In this document: piece by piece, positions 7,324-15,758 of the stretch
Layout: the number at the start of each line of letters is the position of its first letter
How positions within the stretch are numbered: the stretch's first letter is position 1
NCBI GenBank assembly: GCA_031556405.1
Contig: JAVBTC010000129.1
Coordinates: 1 to 25,692 of the forward strand
DNA from: WQZF01 sp031556405
GTDB lineage: Bacteria; Pseudomonadota; Gammaproteobacteria; Burkholderiales; Rhodocyclaceae
Reading direction: 5' to 3'
DNA length: 25,692 bases
The notes under the pieces: generated by a model
Told to the model about the DNA's origin: nothing
Seen by the model: only the letters and a program-made list of their open reading frames with translations
The model's database searches: none
Translations under genes and position numbers: made by a program

Positions 7324-7758
7324 TCAAACGAATGCCTCGGATCTGAGCAATTCCGCGCTGCAGGAAAATTCAAGGCTGTCTCCGCTGCCGTTTTCCATCA
7401 TGGCGAAAGCTTTCATTATGGGGTTCCAGATATGCCGGTCCGGAAATCTCACCACCATGAAGGGAAAATACTGAAGTTCGTTTTCTCCCACAAAAAGCTT
7501 GGGATCCACCCATGCGGCGATGCGCTGGCGGATGATCACTTCTCCCGCGTAGCAACCGAAGCGGAAGACGGTGCTCGGAATCCGTTCCGCGCTGATTCCT
7601 TCATTTCTGAAATTTAAAATGATTTCATCGACGACTTTCATCGATTCGGCGGAATAGTCGAGGGTTTTTCCGTGAATCTCCTGCGTGGCGGAAACAATGG
7701 TTTTTGCATGCAGCGCGCCGAATTCAGGCGTCGGGGGATACTCGAGCTTCAGCTTCAT
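7324..7758 (-). CDS. Conserved-looking small soluble protein, unknown function
   Basis: A 144-residue protein with no signal peptide or membrane helix, first gene of the three-gene operon. The segment LDYSAESMKVVDEIILNF, followed by GCYAGEVIIRQR (near residues 68-79), looks like a compact alpha/beta domain. A similar layout (LDYS..S...VD....., then G.Y.GE...R) appears in uncharacterised bacterial proteins, some of them immunity-like. I cannot name the family with confidence. The product ends with LEFSCSAELLRSEAFV. The start at 7758 is the first ATG of the frame, with only a weak GGA-type site upstream. Like its neighbour it is AT-richer than the housekeeping genes on each side. Confidence 0.68.
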   Translation of the reverse strand: MKLKLEYPPTPEFGALHAKTIVSATQEIHGKTLDYSAESMKVVDEIILNFRNEGISAERIPSTVFRFGCYAGEVIIRQRIAAWVDPKLFVGENELQYFPFMVVRFPDRHIWNPIMKAFAMMENGSGDSLEFSCSAELLRSEAFV

Positions 7759-7805
7759 TCTGGATTCCAGAGAGGTAGAAGGTTATTGTGGGGAGAATGT
7801 GCGCA

Positions 7806-7841
7806 GGCCGGATGAAATTCATGTTCATCCGGCCCGTTTTT
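7806..7841 (+). terminator. Strong hairpin with a T-run on the plus strand
   Basis: GGCCGGATGAA (7806-7816), loop ATTCATG, and a perfect complement TTCATCCGGCC (7824-7834), then CGTTTTT (7835-7841). As an intrinsic terminator it points along the plus strand, yet both neighbours (pgk and the 144-residue gene) are on the minus strand. It could still mark the 3' end of pgk, which stops at 7879, but on that strand no T-run follows the stem. Confidence 0.7.
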
Positions 7842-7878
7842 GCATTCCGCTGTTTTTCAATACGGGCGTTCAATTCGC

Positions 7879-9048
7879 TCAGTCCCGCGCGCGCTGCTCC
7901 AGGATATCGACGGCGGGCAATTTCTTGCCTTCGAGGAATTCGAGGAATGCGCCGCCCGCGGTCGAGATGTAGTTGACCTTGTCGTGAATGCCGAATTTGG
8001 CGATCGCGGCGACGGTGTCGCCGCCGCCGGCGAGCGAAAACGCCTGGCTTCCGGCGATGGCCTGGGCGAGCGTCTCGGTGCCGCGCGCGAAGGGCTCCAG
8101 TTCGAAGACGCCGACCGGGCCGTTCCAGACGATGGTGCCGGCGTTCTGGATCAGTTGCGCCAGCGCGGCGGAGGATTGCGGGCCGATGTCGAGGATCATG
8201 TCGTCGTCGGCGATGTCGTCGATATTCTTTACCGTGGCCGCCGCGCTCGCGGAGCATTCTCCAGCGACGATGACGTCGATCGGCAGCGGCACATGCGCTT
8301 TTTCCATGACCTTTTTCGCGTCGTCGACGAGATCGGCTTCGGCGAGCGAACGCCCGATTTTCTTGCCGGCGGCGAGCAGGAACGTGTTGGCGATGCCGCC
8401 GCCGACGATCAACTGGTCGACCTTGGCGGCGAGGCTTTCGAGCACGGTGAGCTTGGTCGAAACCTTGGAGCCGCCGACGATGGCGAGCAGCGGCCGTTTC
8501 GGGGTTGCCAGCGCGGCGCCGAGCGCTTCGAGTTCGGAGGCGACGCAGGGGCCGGCGCAGGCGACCTTGGCGTATTTTCCCATGCCGTAGGTGGTGGCCT
8601 CGGCGCGGTGCGCGGTACCGAAGGCGTCATGCACCCAGATATCGCACAGCGCGGCCATTTTCTGCGCCAGCGTGTCGTCGGATTTTTTCTCGCCCTTGTT
8701 GCAGCGGCAGTTTTCCAGCAGCACGACCTGGCCCGGCGCGACGTCGACGCCTTCTTCCACCCAGTTCTTCACCAGCGGAACCGGCTGCCCGAGCAGTTCG
8801 GCAAGGCGTGCCCCGACCGGTGCGAGGCTGTCTTCCGGGCGCGTTTCGCCTTCGGTCGGACGGCCCAGGTGCGAAGTCACCATTACGGCTGCCCCGTGTT
8901 CCAGGCAATAGCGGATGCCCGGCAGCGCGGCGCGGATGCGAGTGTCCTCGGTGACGTTGCCGGCGTCGTCCTGCGGCACGTTCAGATCGGCGCGGATGAA
9001 AACGCGTTTGCCGCGCACGTCGAGATCGGTCAGTTTCTTGAATTCCAT
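7879..9048 (-). CDS. pgk: Phosphoglycerate kinase
   Basis: The protein has 389 residues, typical for bacterial PGK. It transfers phosphate between 1,3-bisphosphoglycerate and ADP in cytosolic glycolysis and gluconeogenesis. Substrate-site motifs are FIRADLNVPQ (residues 17-26) and SHLGRP. The nucleotide side shows VGGSKVSTK, GGGIANTFL and WNGPVGVFE, and the C-terminal GGGDTVAA is present. The usual LLENVRF segment reads LLENCRC here. The start at 9048 has AGGAGG 7 bases upstream (9056-9061); the frame is open to 9168 but without similarity. It follows gap in the tkt-gap-pgk order, but a strong terminator lies between gap and pgk. Confidence 0.97.
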   Translation of the reverse strand: MEFKKLTDLDVRGKRVFIRADLNVPQDDAGNVTEDTRIRAALPGIRYCLEHGAAVMVTSHLGRPTEGETRPEDSLAPVGARLAELLGQPVPLVKNWVEEGVDVAPGQVVLLENCRCNKGEKKSDDTLAQKMAALCDIWVHDAFGTAHRAEATTYGMGKYAKVACAGPCVASELEALGAALATPKRPLLAIVGGSKVSTKLTVLESLAAKVDQLIVGGGIANTFLLAAGKKIGRSLAEADLVDDAKKVMEKAHVPLPIDVIVAGECSASAAATVKNIDDIADDDMILDIGPQSSAALAQLIQNAGTIVWNGPVGVFELEPFARGTETLAQAIAGSQAFSLAGGGDTVAAIAKFGIHDKVNYISTAGGAFLEFLEGKKLPAVDILEQRARD

Positions 9049-9193
9049 GGTGGTTCCTCCTGACGATAGAGATGACTCTTGAGAATAGCGGGAAAGGGTA
9101 GGAAATTGCAGGAAATAAAGGGCAGGAAACAAACGGGAAACTGTGGGATGAACAATATCGCGGTTCAAACCCCGAATTCCAGTTTTAAATAAT

Positions 9194-9232
9194 AATAAAA
9201 AACGGAAACCAGCTACTGTAGCCGGTTTCCGT
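9194..9232 (-). terminator. Intrinsic terminator after gap
   Basis: Read on the minus strand, ACGGAAACC, a GCTA/TAGC inner stem, and GGTTTCCGT form a long hairpin (9202-9232) with one mismatch, directly followed by a TTTTTTATTATT tract. It lies about 50 bases after the gap stop and would end most transcripts before pgk. Its inner stem carries the CCGGCTACAGTAGC core (9212-9225) shared with another intergenic element in this window. Confidence 0.85.
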
Positions 9233-9284
9233 CATTCAATATTTTGCTAAAATTGGAAAGTAAGTGTTGCCGTCTTTATCACTT

Positions 9285-10295
9285 TCACTTCGCGTTCATC
9301 AGCGCCACGGTGGTGTCGAGCATGCGATTGGAGAAGCCCCATTCGTTGTCGTACCACGACAGTACCTTGACCAGCGTGCCGCCGATGACGCGGGTTTGCG
9401 TGGAATCGAAGATCGACGAATGCGGGTTGTGGTTGAAGTCGATCGATACCAGTGGCTCGGTGTTGTACGCGAGGATGCCTTTCAAACGGCCTTCGGAGGC
9501 TTCCTTGAGTATCGCGTTGACCTCCTCGACGCTGGTGTCGCGCGCCGCGGTGAAGGTCAGATCGACGACGGAGACGTTGATCGTCGGCACGCGCATCGCG
9601 AAGCCGTCGAGCTTGCCGTTCAGTTCCGGCAGCACGAGGCCGACGGCGGCGGCGCCGGTCTTGGTCGGGATCATGCTCATCGTCGCGGAGCGGGCGCGGC
9701 GCAGGTCAGAGTGATAGACGTCGGTCAGCACCTGGTCGTTGGTATAGGCGTGGATCGTCGTCATCAGGCCGTGCTTGACGCCGATCTTTTCATGCAGCGG
9801 CTGTACCACCGGCGCCAGGCAGTTGGTGGTGCACGAGGCGTTGGAGATGACCGTGTCGCCCGCTTTCAGAACGTTGGTGTTGACGCCGTAAACGACGGTG
9901 GCGTCGACGTCCTTGCCGCCCGGCGCGGAGATGATGACCTTTTTCGCGCCGGCGGCGATGTGCGCGCCGGCCTTTTCCTTGCTCGTGAACAGCCCGGTGC
10001 ATTCGTAGACCACGTCGACGCCGAGTTCCTTCCACGGCAGTTCCGCCGGGTTGCGGCAGGCGAGCACGCGGATGCGGTCGCCGTTGACGACCATCGCGTC
10101 GCCGTCGACCTCGACCGTGCCGTTGAACTTGCCGTGCGCGGTGTCGTAGCGCGTGAGGTGGGCGTTGGTTTTCGCATCGCCCAGATCGTTAATCGCGACG
10201 ATCTGGATTTCCTTGGTGCGTCCGTATTCGTACAGCGCGCGCAGGATGTTGCGGCCGATGCGGCCGTAGCCGTTGATGGCGACTTTGATGCTCAT
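9285..10295 (-). CDS. gap: Type I glyceraldehyde-3-phosphate dehydrogenase
   Basis: The protein has 336 residues. It oxidises glyceraldehyde 3-phosphate with NAD(P) and phosphate to 1,3-bisphosphoglycerate, the substrate of Pgk encoded next. The Rossmann start INGYGRIGRN (residues 7-16) binds the nucleotide. The catalytic cysteine is Cys155 in SNASCTTNCLAP, and the partner His182 lies in IHAYTNDQ. The C-terminal SWYDNEWGFSNRM is also typical. The start at 10295 (MSIKVAINGY) has GAGGAG about 6 bases upstream. The frame extends to 10322 without support. It lies 42 bases after tkt, so these two are likely cotranscribed. The neighbourhood suggests a general glycolytic, gluconeogenic and pentose role; no RuBisCO or phosphoribulokinase gene is in the window. 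Confidence 0.97.
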   Translation of the reverse strand: MSIKVAINGYGRIGRNILRALYEYGRTKEIQIVAINDLGDAKTNAHLTRYDTAHGKFNGTVEVDGDAMVVNGDRIRVLACRNPAELPWKELGVDVVYECTGLFTSKEKAGAHIAAGAKKVIISAPGGKDVDATVVYGVNTNVLKAGDTVISNASCTTNCLAPVVQPLHEKIGVKHGLMTTIHAYTNDQVLTDVYHSDLRRARSATMSMIPTKTGAAAVGLVLPELNGKLDGFAMRVPTINVSVVDLTFTAARDTSVEEVNAILKEASEGRLKGILAYNTEPLVSIDFNHNPHSSIFDSTQTRVIGGTLVKVLSWYDNEWGFSNRMLDTTVALMNAK

Positions 10296-10337
10296 GAATC
10301 TCTCCTCGGAATGTTGATGCAAGGTCGTTGCAAAGGG

Positions 10338-12488
10338 TTACAAAACCGATTTCACCGTGGCGGCCACATGTTCCGCCGTGAAGCCGAATAGTTTGAACAG
10401 TTCTCCCGCCGGGGCGGATTCGCCGAAGCGGTCGAGGCCGACCACGGCGCCGGAACGCTCGAAGTAGTCGCCCGATCCGCCGACGTACTTGTGCCAGAAA
10501 TCGCTCACGCCCGCTTCCACGGCGACGCGCGGCACGCCGCGCGGCAGCACGGAGGCGCGGTAGTCCGCGTCCTGGCGGTCGAAGACATCGGTCGAGGGCA
10601 TCGAGACGACGCGGACGGCGATTCCTTCTTCCGCCAGCAGTTTTTGCGCGCCGAGCGCCAGCGCGACCTCGGAGCCGGTGGCGATGATGACGGCCTTTGC
10701 CTCCTTCGTATTACCGGCGTCGGCGAGTACGTAGCCGCCGCGCGCGACGGCCGCGGTCCGTGCCGCGTCGCGCTCCTGGAACGGCAGGTTCTGGCGCGAG
10801 AAGACGAGGCAGGTCGGCCCGTCGCGGCGCTCCAGCGCGGCGCGCCAGGCGGCGAACGATTCCACCGTGTCGCACGGACGCCAGACATCCAGCCCCGGAA
10901 TCAGGCGCAGGCTGGCCACGTGTTCGACCGGCTGGTGCGTCGGCCCGTCCTCGCCCAGCCCGATCGAGTCGTGCGTGTAGACGAAAATATTGCGCACCTT
11001 CATCAGCGCCGCCATGCGCAGCGCGTTGCGCGCATAGTCGGAAAAGGTGAGGAAAGTGGCGGTAAACGGAATCAGGCCGCCGTGCAGCGCCAGCCCGTTG
11101 GCAATCGCCGACATGCCGAATTCGCGCACACCATAATAAAGATAGTTACCACGGTCCTGTCCGGCGTTGCTCTCCCCATTCTTTTTCCCGGTTTCGGCGG
11201 TGATTGCCCGCGCCTGCGGCCACAGCGTCAGATTGGAACCGGCGAGATCGGCGGAGCCGCCGACCAGTTCCGGCAGCAGCGGCGCCAGCGCGGCGATTGC
11301 GTTCTGGGAAGCCTTGCGGGTCGCGATGGTTTCCTTCTTCGCGACGGTTTCATCCAGCAGCGCCCGGGTTTTTTCCTGCCAGGACGCGGGCAGGTCGCCG
11401 CGAATGCGCCGCTCGAACTCGGCGGCGAGATCGGGGAATTGTTTCGCATAGGCATCGAAGCGCTCGCGCCAATGCTGTTCAAACGCCTGCCCGCGCACGC
11501 GGGCGTCCCAGGAAGCGTACACCGCGTCGGGGATCACGAACGGATCGTGCGGCCATTCCAGTGCTTCGCGCGCCGCGGCGATTTCCGCCGCGCCCAACGG
11601 AGCTCCATGCACGTCGGCGCTGCCGGCCTTGTTCGGCGCGCCCATGCCGATCGTCGTGCGGCAGCAGATCAGCGTCGGCCGCCCGGTTTCAGCGCGCGCC
11701 AGCAGCAGCGCCTGTTCGACGGCCTGGCCGTCGTGGCCGTCGACGTTGGGAATCACCTGCCAGCCGTAGGAGGCGAAGCGTTGCGGCGTGTTGTCGGTGA
11801 ACCAGCCGGAAACATCGCCGTCGATCGAAATTCCATTGTCGTCATAGAAGACGATCAGCTTGCCCAGTCCCAGCGTTCCGGCGAGCGAACAGGCTTCGTG
11901 CGAAATACCTTCCATCAGGCAACCGTCGCCGAGGAACACGTAAGTGTGGTGGTCGACGATCTCGTGTTCCGGACGGTTGAATTCGGCGGCCAGCGCCTTT
12001 TCCGCGATCGCCATGCCCACCGCGTTGGCGATGCCCTGTCCGAGCGGGCCGGTGGTCGTTTCCACGCCCGGCGTGATGCCGAATTCCGGGTGGCCGGGCG
12101 TTTTGCTGTGCAGTTGGCGGAATTTTTTCAGATCGTCGAGGGAAAGATCGTAGCCGGTCAGGTGCAGGAGCACATAGAGCAGCATCGAGCCGTGGCCGTG
12201 TGACAGGACGAAACGGTCGCGGTTGGGCCAGGCGGGATTGGCCGGATTGTGGCGCAGGTGCCGCCGCCACAGGACTTCGGCGATTTCGGCCATGCCCATC
12301 GGCATGCCGGGGTGTCCCGAATTGGCCTTTTGCACCGCATCCATCGCCAGCGCGCGGATGACGTTCGTCAGCGCGTTGGTGAGGGGCGGCAGGGAAGACG
12401 CCGGAGCGGAACTCGGGGTGGAATTCGGAGTGGGGTTCGGAGTTGAATTCGAAGCGGGATTCAAAGTGGAATGTTCGGCGACGGACAC
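10338..12488 (-). CDS. tkt: Transketolase
   Basis: Transketolase moves two-carbon units between ketoses and aldoses with thiamine diphosphate. The protein is 716 residues, some 50 longer than the usual ~663. The extra length includes an N-terminal Ser/Thr/Asn/Pro tail of about 35 residues. The conserved part begins LTNVIRALAMDAVQKANSGH and continues with HPGMPMGMA, the thiamine-site GDGCLMEG, the VFYDDNGISIDG segment, the pyrimidine-domain YTHDSIGLGEDGPTHQP, and a C-terminal domain with ATGSEV. The start is GTG at 12488, and no in-frame ATG lies between it and the conserved core. Five imperfect 12-base repeats (12408-12467) encode the tail. A possible promoter lies at 12516-12544. Confidence 0.96.
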   Translation of the reverse strand: MSVAEHSTLNPASNSTPNPTPNSTPSSAPASSLPPLTNALTNVIRALAMDAVQKANSGHPGMPMGMAEIAEVLWRRHLRHNPANPAWPNRDRFVLSHGHGSMLLYVLLHLTGYDLSLDDLKKFRQLHSKTPGHPEFGITPGVETTTGPLGQGIANAVGMAIAEKALAAEFNRPEHEIVDHHTYVFLGDGCLMEGISHEACSLAGTLGLGKLIVFYDDNGISIDGDVSGWFTDNTPQRFASYGWQVIPNVDGHDGQAVEQALLLARAETGRPTLICCRTTIGMGAPNKAGSADVHGAPLGAAEIAAAREALEWPHDPFVIPDAVYASWDARVRGQAFEQHWRERFDAYAKQFPDLAAEFERRIRGDLPASWQEKTRALLDETVAKKETIATRKASQNAIAALAPLLPELVGGSADLAGSNLTLWPQARAITAETGKKNGESNAGQDRGNYLYYGVREFGMSAIANGLALHGGLIPFTATFLTFSDYARNALRMAALMKVRNIFVYTHDSIGLGEDGPTHQPVEHVASLRLIPGLDVWRPCDTVESFAAWRAALERRDGPTCLVFSRQNLPFQERDAARTAAVARGGYVLADAGNTKEAKAVIIATGSEVALALGAQKLLAEEGIAVRVVSMPSTDVFDRQDADYRASVLPRGVPRVAVEAGVSDFWHKYVGGSGDYFERSGAVVGLDRFGESAPAGELFKLFGFTAEHVAATVKSVL
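12408..12467. repeat. Five imperfect 12-base tandem repeats in the transketolase N-terminal tail
   Basis: Units of the type GGAATTCGGAGT begin at 12408, 12420, 12432, 12444 and 12456. Each encodes four residues of the Asn-Ser/Pro-Thr-Pro tail of transketolase. The repeats keep the reading frame, so gain or loss of units would only change tail length. Confidence 0.9.
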
Positions 12489-12515
12489 AGCGCTGACCTA
12501 TGGTAAAAGGGAACG

Positions 12516-12544
12516 ATTATCCGCTAAAAATGCTCCGCTTTCCA
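12516..12544 (-). promoter_or_regulatory. Candidate tkt-gap promoter
   Basis: On the minus strand, TGGAAA (12539-12544), 17 bases, then GATAAT (12516-12521). The -10 matches 5 of 6 and the -35 matches 4 of 6 consensus positions. The start would fall about 20 bases before the GTG at 12488. Confidence 0.4.
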
Positions 12545-12659
12545 GTACACGGGCGGATTTGCGCCTGCCTGAGCATTGATGACATTGATATTTTGCGCGG
12601 CGGGATGGAGCCTGTGCCGCAAGCGTTCAGGGATGATCGGCCCCGTGGTCTCCGGCGGT

Positions 12660-13562
12660 TTACGGCAGCGGCGCTTCGGCCTTTTTGCGTTCTTCTTCCG
12701 CTTTTTTCGCTTCGCGCTCGGCGTCGCGCCGGGCGCGGTCCGCCATTTTCTGCCGCCGCTTCTCTTCTTCCTCGGCATTGCGTTTGCGGAATTCTTCGGC
12801 CTGCCGCGCTTTTTCGGCGAGCCGTCGCTCCCGTTCCGCTTCCCGGCGCGCCTGCTCGGCGCGGAACACTTCGCCCTGCGCCGCCAGATCGGCCTCGCGC
12901 GTCTTCGATTCCGCCTCGCGTTCAGCCTTGCGCGCCTCGACCTCGCGCCGCTTCACCTCGCGTTCGATACGCCGGCCTTCGAGATCGAGCGCCTTGGCGG
13001 CGTTGACCTGGTCGATGCGCCGGCTTTTGGCGGAATTCAGGCAGTCGTTGACGAAAAATTTCCGGTAACAGCGCGCTTCTTCCTCGGCAAAGGAACGATG
13101 CGCGGCGGCTTCGTCGGCTTCGGCCTGCTGGCGCAGTTCGCGTGCCCGTTCGAGCAGCAGGGCGTCGTCCGGCAGGGCGGCGGTTTCATCGGCAGCGGCT
13201 TCGGTGGTGAATTCGGTGGTGGATTCGGTGCCGTCGCTGGTGGTGGCATTGGCGGTGGTATCGGCGGTATCGACGGCATCGGCAGCGGTATCCGCAGCGT
13301 CCGTTGCCGCCGCGCGCTCCGCGCTTTCCGTGCTTTCTTCCTTGAATTCCCGCGCCGCTTCTTCCCGGGTATCTCTCTCGATTTCGCGGCGCAGAACTTC
13401 CGCGGCGGGCTGTTCCGCGGCGATGTCCGTTTCACTGGCGTTCCCGTTCCCCGGTTCATTGCCGGCATCCTGCGCGCCGGCGAGGGAATGGAAACAGAAC
13501 AAGCCGCTCAGCAGTAGTCTGAGCGTAATCCGCGCAACCGCGCTCGCCGGTGGGATGTTCAT
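12660..13562 (-). CDS. Secreted coiled-coil protein, unknown function
   Basis: A 300-residue protein with a signal peptide (residues 1-30, ending SLAGAQDAG). A Thr/Ala/Asp-rich low-complexity stretch (about 86-124) follows, then a very long charged helix (about 133-300) rich in Glu, Arg, Lys and Ala. The one distinctive segment is CYRKFFVNDCLNSAKSRRID (165-184), with two cysteines nine residues apart that could form a disulfide. The rest is ER/EK-repeat coiled coil, which attracts weak matches to TolA-like proteins, but no TolA domain is visible. AAGG lies a few bases before the ATG at 13562. It is monocistronic, between tkt and yheS. A periplasmic scaffold role would be a guess. Confidence 0.82.
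   Translation of the reverse strand: MNIPPASAVARITLRLLLSGLFCFHSLAGAQDAGNEPGNGNASETDIAAEQPAAEVLRREIERDTREEAAREFKEESTESAERAAATDAADTAADAVDTADTTANATTSDGTESTTEFTTEAAADETAALPDDALLLERARELRQQAEADEAAAHRSFAEEEARCYRKFFVNDCLNSAKSRRIDQVNAAKALDLEGRRIEREVKRREVEARKAEREAESKTREADLAAQGEVFRAEQARREAERERRLAEKARQAEEFRKRNAEEEEKRRQKMADRARRDAEREAKKAEEERKKAEAPLP
13191..13307. repeat. Degenerate GGTGGT/GGATTC/GGCATC tandem repeat inside the coiled-coil gene
   Basis: A run of imperfect 6-base units encoding the Thr/Ala/Asp/Glu-rich spacer (about residues 86-124) of the secreted coiled-coil protein. It stays in frame throughout. The composition resembles the repeats in the tkt and FGE-like genes. Confidence 0.7.
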
Positions 13563-13596
13563 GCGTGCCTTATTTTTTGCCGCAGGGGTCGGGAAA

Positions 13597-13620
13597 TTTC
13601 AATGATCGTTTCAATGAGTG
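13597..13620. repeat. Direct repeat of a 12-base unit upstream of yheS
   Basis: TTTCAATGATCG (13597-13608) is followed immediately by TTTCAATGAGTG (13609-13620), identical at 10 of 12 positions. It lies in the divergent intergenic region between the coiled-coil gene and yheS. Confidence 0.75.
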
Positions 13621-13753
13621 GCCGTTCCGGTCCGCCGTTCCGTCTTCGCATGGCGAATACGGCGAGGATAGGAAAAGGGAACGGAGGAAAATCAGGCGAA
13701 CTTTACCATGTGCGTAAAATAGACGGTTTTTTCACGGCATCATCCAACGTTTC

Positions 13754-15712
13754 ATGATCGTTTTACGCCAACTCTGCCTTGTCCGCGGCAAGGAACGCCT
13801 GATCGACGCGGCATCGCTGCAAATCGGCCCAGGTGCTAAGGCGGGCCTGACCGGCGCCAACGGCAGCGGAAAATCTTCTTTTTTCGCGCTGTTTTCCGGC
13901 GCCCTGGAACCCGAAGCCGGCGCGCTCGAAGTGCCGCCGCAGTGGACGATTGCCCACGTCGCCCAGGAAACGCCGGCGTTGTCGCTGCCCGCGCTCGAAT
14001 TCGTGCTCGACGGCGATACCGAGCTGCGCGCGCTGGAACGCGCGCTGGCGCAGGCGGAGGTAGAACACGAGGAACACGACAGGCGTGCGCACGAAAACAG
14101 CGGACAGGAAGGCGAGCGAGTGGGTGAGAAAATCGCCGCGCTGCACGCCCGCCTGGCCGAGATCGACGCCTATTCGGCGCGCGCGCGGGCGGCGGAATTG
14201 CTGCACGGCCTGGGATTTTCCAATGCCGACTGCGGCCGCGCCGTCGCCGAATTTTCCGGGGGCTGGCGGGTGCGCCTGAATCTGGCGCGGGCGCTGATGT
14301 GCCGCTCCGACCTGCTGCTTCTGGACGAGCCGACCAACCACCTCGACCTCGACGCCGTGCTCTGGCTCGAAGGCTGGCTGAAAAACTATCGCGGCACGCT
14401 GCTGTTGATTTCTCACGACCGCGATTTTCTCGATGCCATCGTCGACCAGATCCTGCACATCGAGAACGGCGCGATGAAGCGCTACAGCGGCAATTACTCC
14501 GCTTTCGAGGAACAGCGCGCGGCGCAACTGGCGTTGCAGCAGGCGCTCTTCGTCAAACAGCAGCGCGAGATCGCGCATCTGTCGCGCTTCGTCGAGCGTT
14601 TCCGCGCCAAGGCGACGAAGGCGCGGCAGGCGCAAAGCCGCATCAAGGCCCTGGCGCGGATGGAGAGAATCACCGCGGCGCACGTCGACACGCCTTTCAC
14701 GTTCCGCTTCGCCGCGCCGGAGGCGGCGCCCGATCCGCTGCTCACGCTGACCGGGGCGAGCGCCGGGTACGACGGCGTGCCGTTGCTGAGGAATCTCGAA
14801 CTGACGCTGCGTCCGGGCGAACGTGTCGCCCTGCTGGGCAAGAACGGCGCCGGCAAGTCGACGCTGGTCAAGCTGCTCGCCGGGGAACTGGCGCCGCTCG
14901 CGGGCGAGCGGCAGGAAGGGAAGGGGCTGGCACTCGGCTATTTCGCGCAGCATCAGCTCGAACAACTGCGCGGCGACGAATCGCCGCTCTGGCATCTGGC
15001 GCGGCTGGCGCCGGACGTGCGCGAGCAGGACCTGCGCGACTTTCTCGGCGGCTTCGATTTCCGCGGCGACCGCGTCCATCAGAACGTCGAGATCTTTTCC
15101 GGCGGCGAGAAATCGCGGCTGGCGCTGGCGCTGATCCTGTGGCGCAAACCGAATCTGCTGCTGCTGGACGAGCCGACCAACCATCTCGACCTGGAAATGC
15201 GCGAGGCGCTCAATCTGGCCTTGCAGGAATACGAAGGCGGCGTCGTGCTCGTCTCGCACGACCGGCACCTGGTCGCCACCACCGCCGACACGCTGCTTCT
15301 GGTCGCCGACGGCGGACTGGCGCCGTTCGACGGCGATCTCGACGATTACGCCGCCTGGCTCGCCGCGCGCCGCGAGCGCGGCAACGGCGCGCCGCCGGAG
15401 CAGGCGCGTTCGAAGGAGGAACGCCGTCAGGCGCGCGCGCAGGCCGCCAGCGAACGGCAGGCGCTGCTCGCCAGACGCCGTCCGCTGGTGAAGGAAATCG
15501 CCACGCTGGAAGAGCGGCTGGAACGCTGGCATGGGGAACAGGCACAGGTCGAGGCGCGGCTTGCCGACCCGGCGCTGTACACGGCAGACAACAAGTCGGA
15601 ACTGGCGGGAACGCTCAAGCGCCAGGCCGAGCTCGCGGCGTCGATCGCGGAGGCCGAGGCGCGCTGGCTCGAGGCGCACGAGGCGCTGGAAGCGTTGCCG
15701 CAGCTGGATTGA
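13754..15712 (+). CDS. yheS: ABC-F family ATPase YheS
   Basis: The protein has 652 residues and matches the YheS type of ABC-F proteins: two ATPase domains on one chain with no membrane part, acting on ribosomes. Domain 1 has Walker A GANGSGKS (residues 34-41), signature FSGGWRVRLNLARAL and Walker B LLLLDEPTNHLDLDA. Domain 2 has Walker A GKNGAGKS (362-369), signature FSGGEKSRLALAL and LLLLDEPTNHLDLEM. The linker region has RFRAKATKARQAQSRIKALARME, the tRNA-contacting helix pair of the group. The C-terminal 100 residues form a coiled coil. Compared with E. coli YheS as I recall it, there is an extra charged insert of roughly 17 residues near 100-120. No Shine-Dalgarno sequence precedes the ATG. 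It stands alone between divergent and convergent neighbours. Confidence 0.95.
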   Translation: MIVLRQLCLVRGKERLIDAASLQIGPGAKAGLTGANGSGKSSFFALFSGALEPEAGALEVPPQWTIAHVAQETPALSLPALEFVLDGDTELRALERALAQAEVEHEEHDRRAHENSGQEGERVGEKIAALHARLAEIDAYSARARAAELLHGLGFSNADCGRAVAEFSGGWRVRLNLARALMCRSDLLLLDEPTNHLDLDAVLWLEGWLKNYRGTLLLISHDRDFLDAIVDQILHIENGAMKRYSGNYSAFEEQRAAQLALQQALFVKQQREIAHLSRFVERFRAKATKARQAQSRIKALARMERITAAHVDTPFTFRFAAPEAAPDPLLTLTGASAGYDGVPLLRNLELTLRPGERVALLGKNGAGKSTLVKLLAGELAPLAGERQEGKGLALGYFAQHQLEQLRGDESPLWHLARLAPDVREQDLRDFLGGFDFRGDRVHQNVEIFSGGEKSRLALALILWRKPNLLLLDEPTNHLDLEMREALNLALQEYEGGVVLVSHDRHLVATTADTLLLVADGGLAPFDGDLDDYAAWLAARRERGNGAPPEQARSKEERRQARAQAASERQALLARRRPLVKEIATLEERLERWHGEQAQVEARLADPALYTADNKSELAGTLKRQAELAASIAEAEARWLEAHEALEALPQLD

Positions 15713-15758
15713 GCGCGGCCGGCTTCGGCGTATTGCCTGATGCTTGGGTTGGAATTTC

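Noticed and set aside
4097..7758. CBASS-type defence operon (patatin effector with a nucleotidyltransferase)
   Set aside because: No nucleotidyltransferase, HORMA, TRIP13 or Cap2/Cap3-like protein is encoded nearby, and the patatin is not in the same transcription unit as its neighbours.
10491..12203. Plus-strand open frame of 570 codons opposite tkt
   Set aside because: It is a shadow of the transketolase gene; low-information Arg/Gly/Ala-rich translation.
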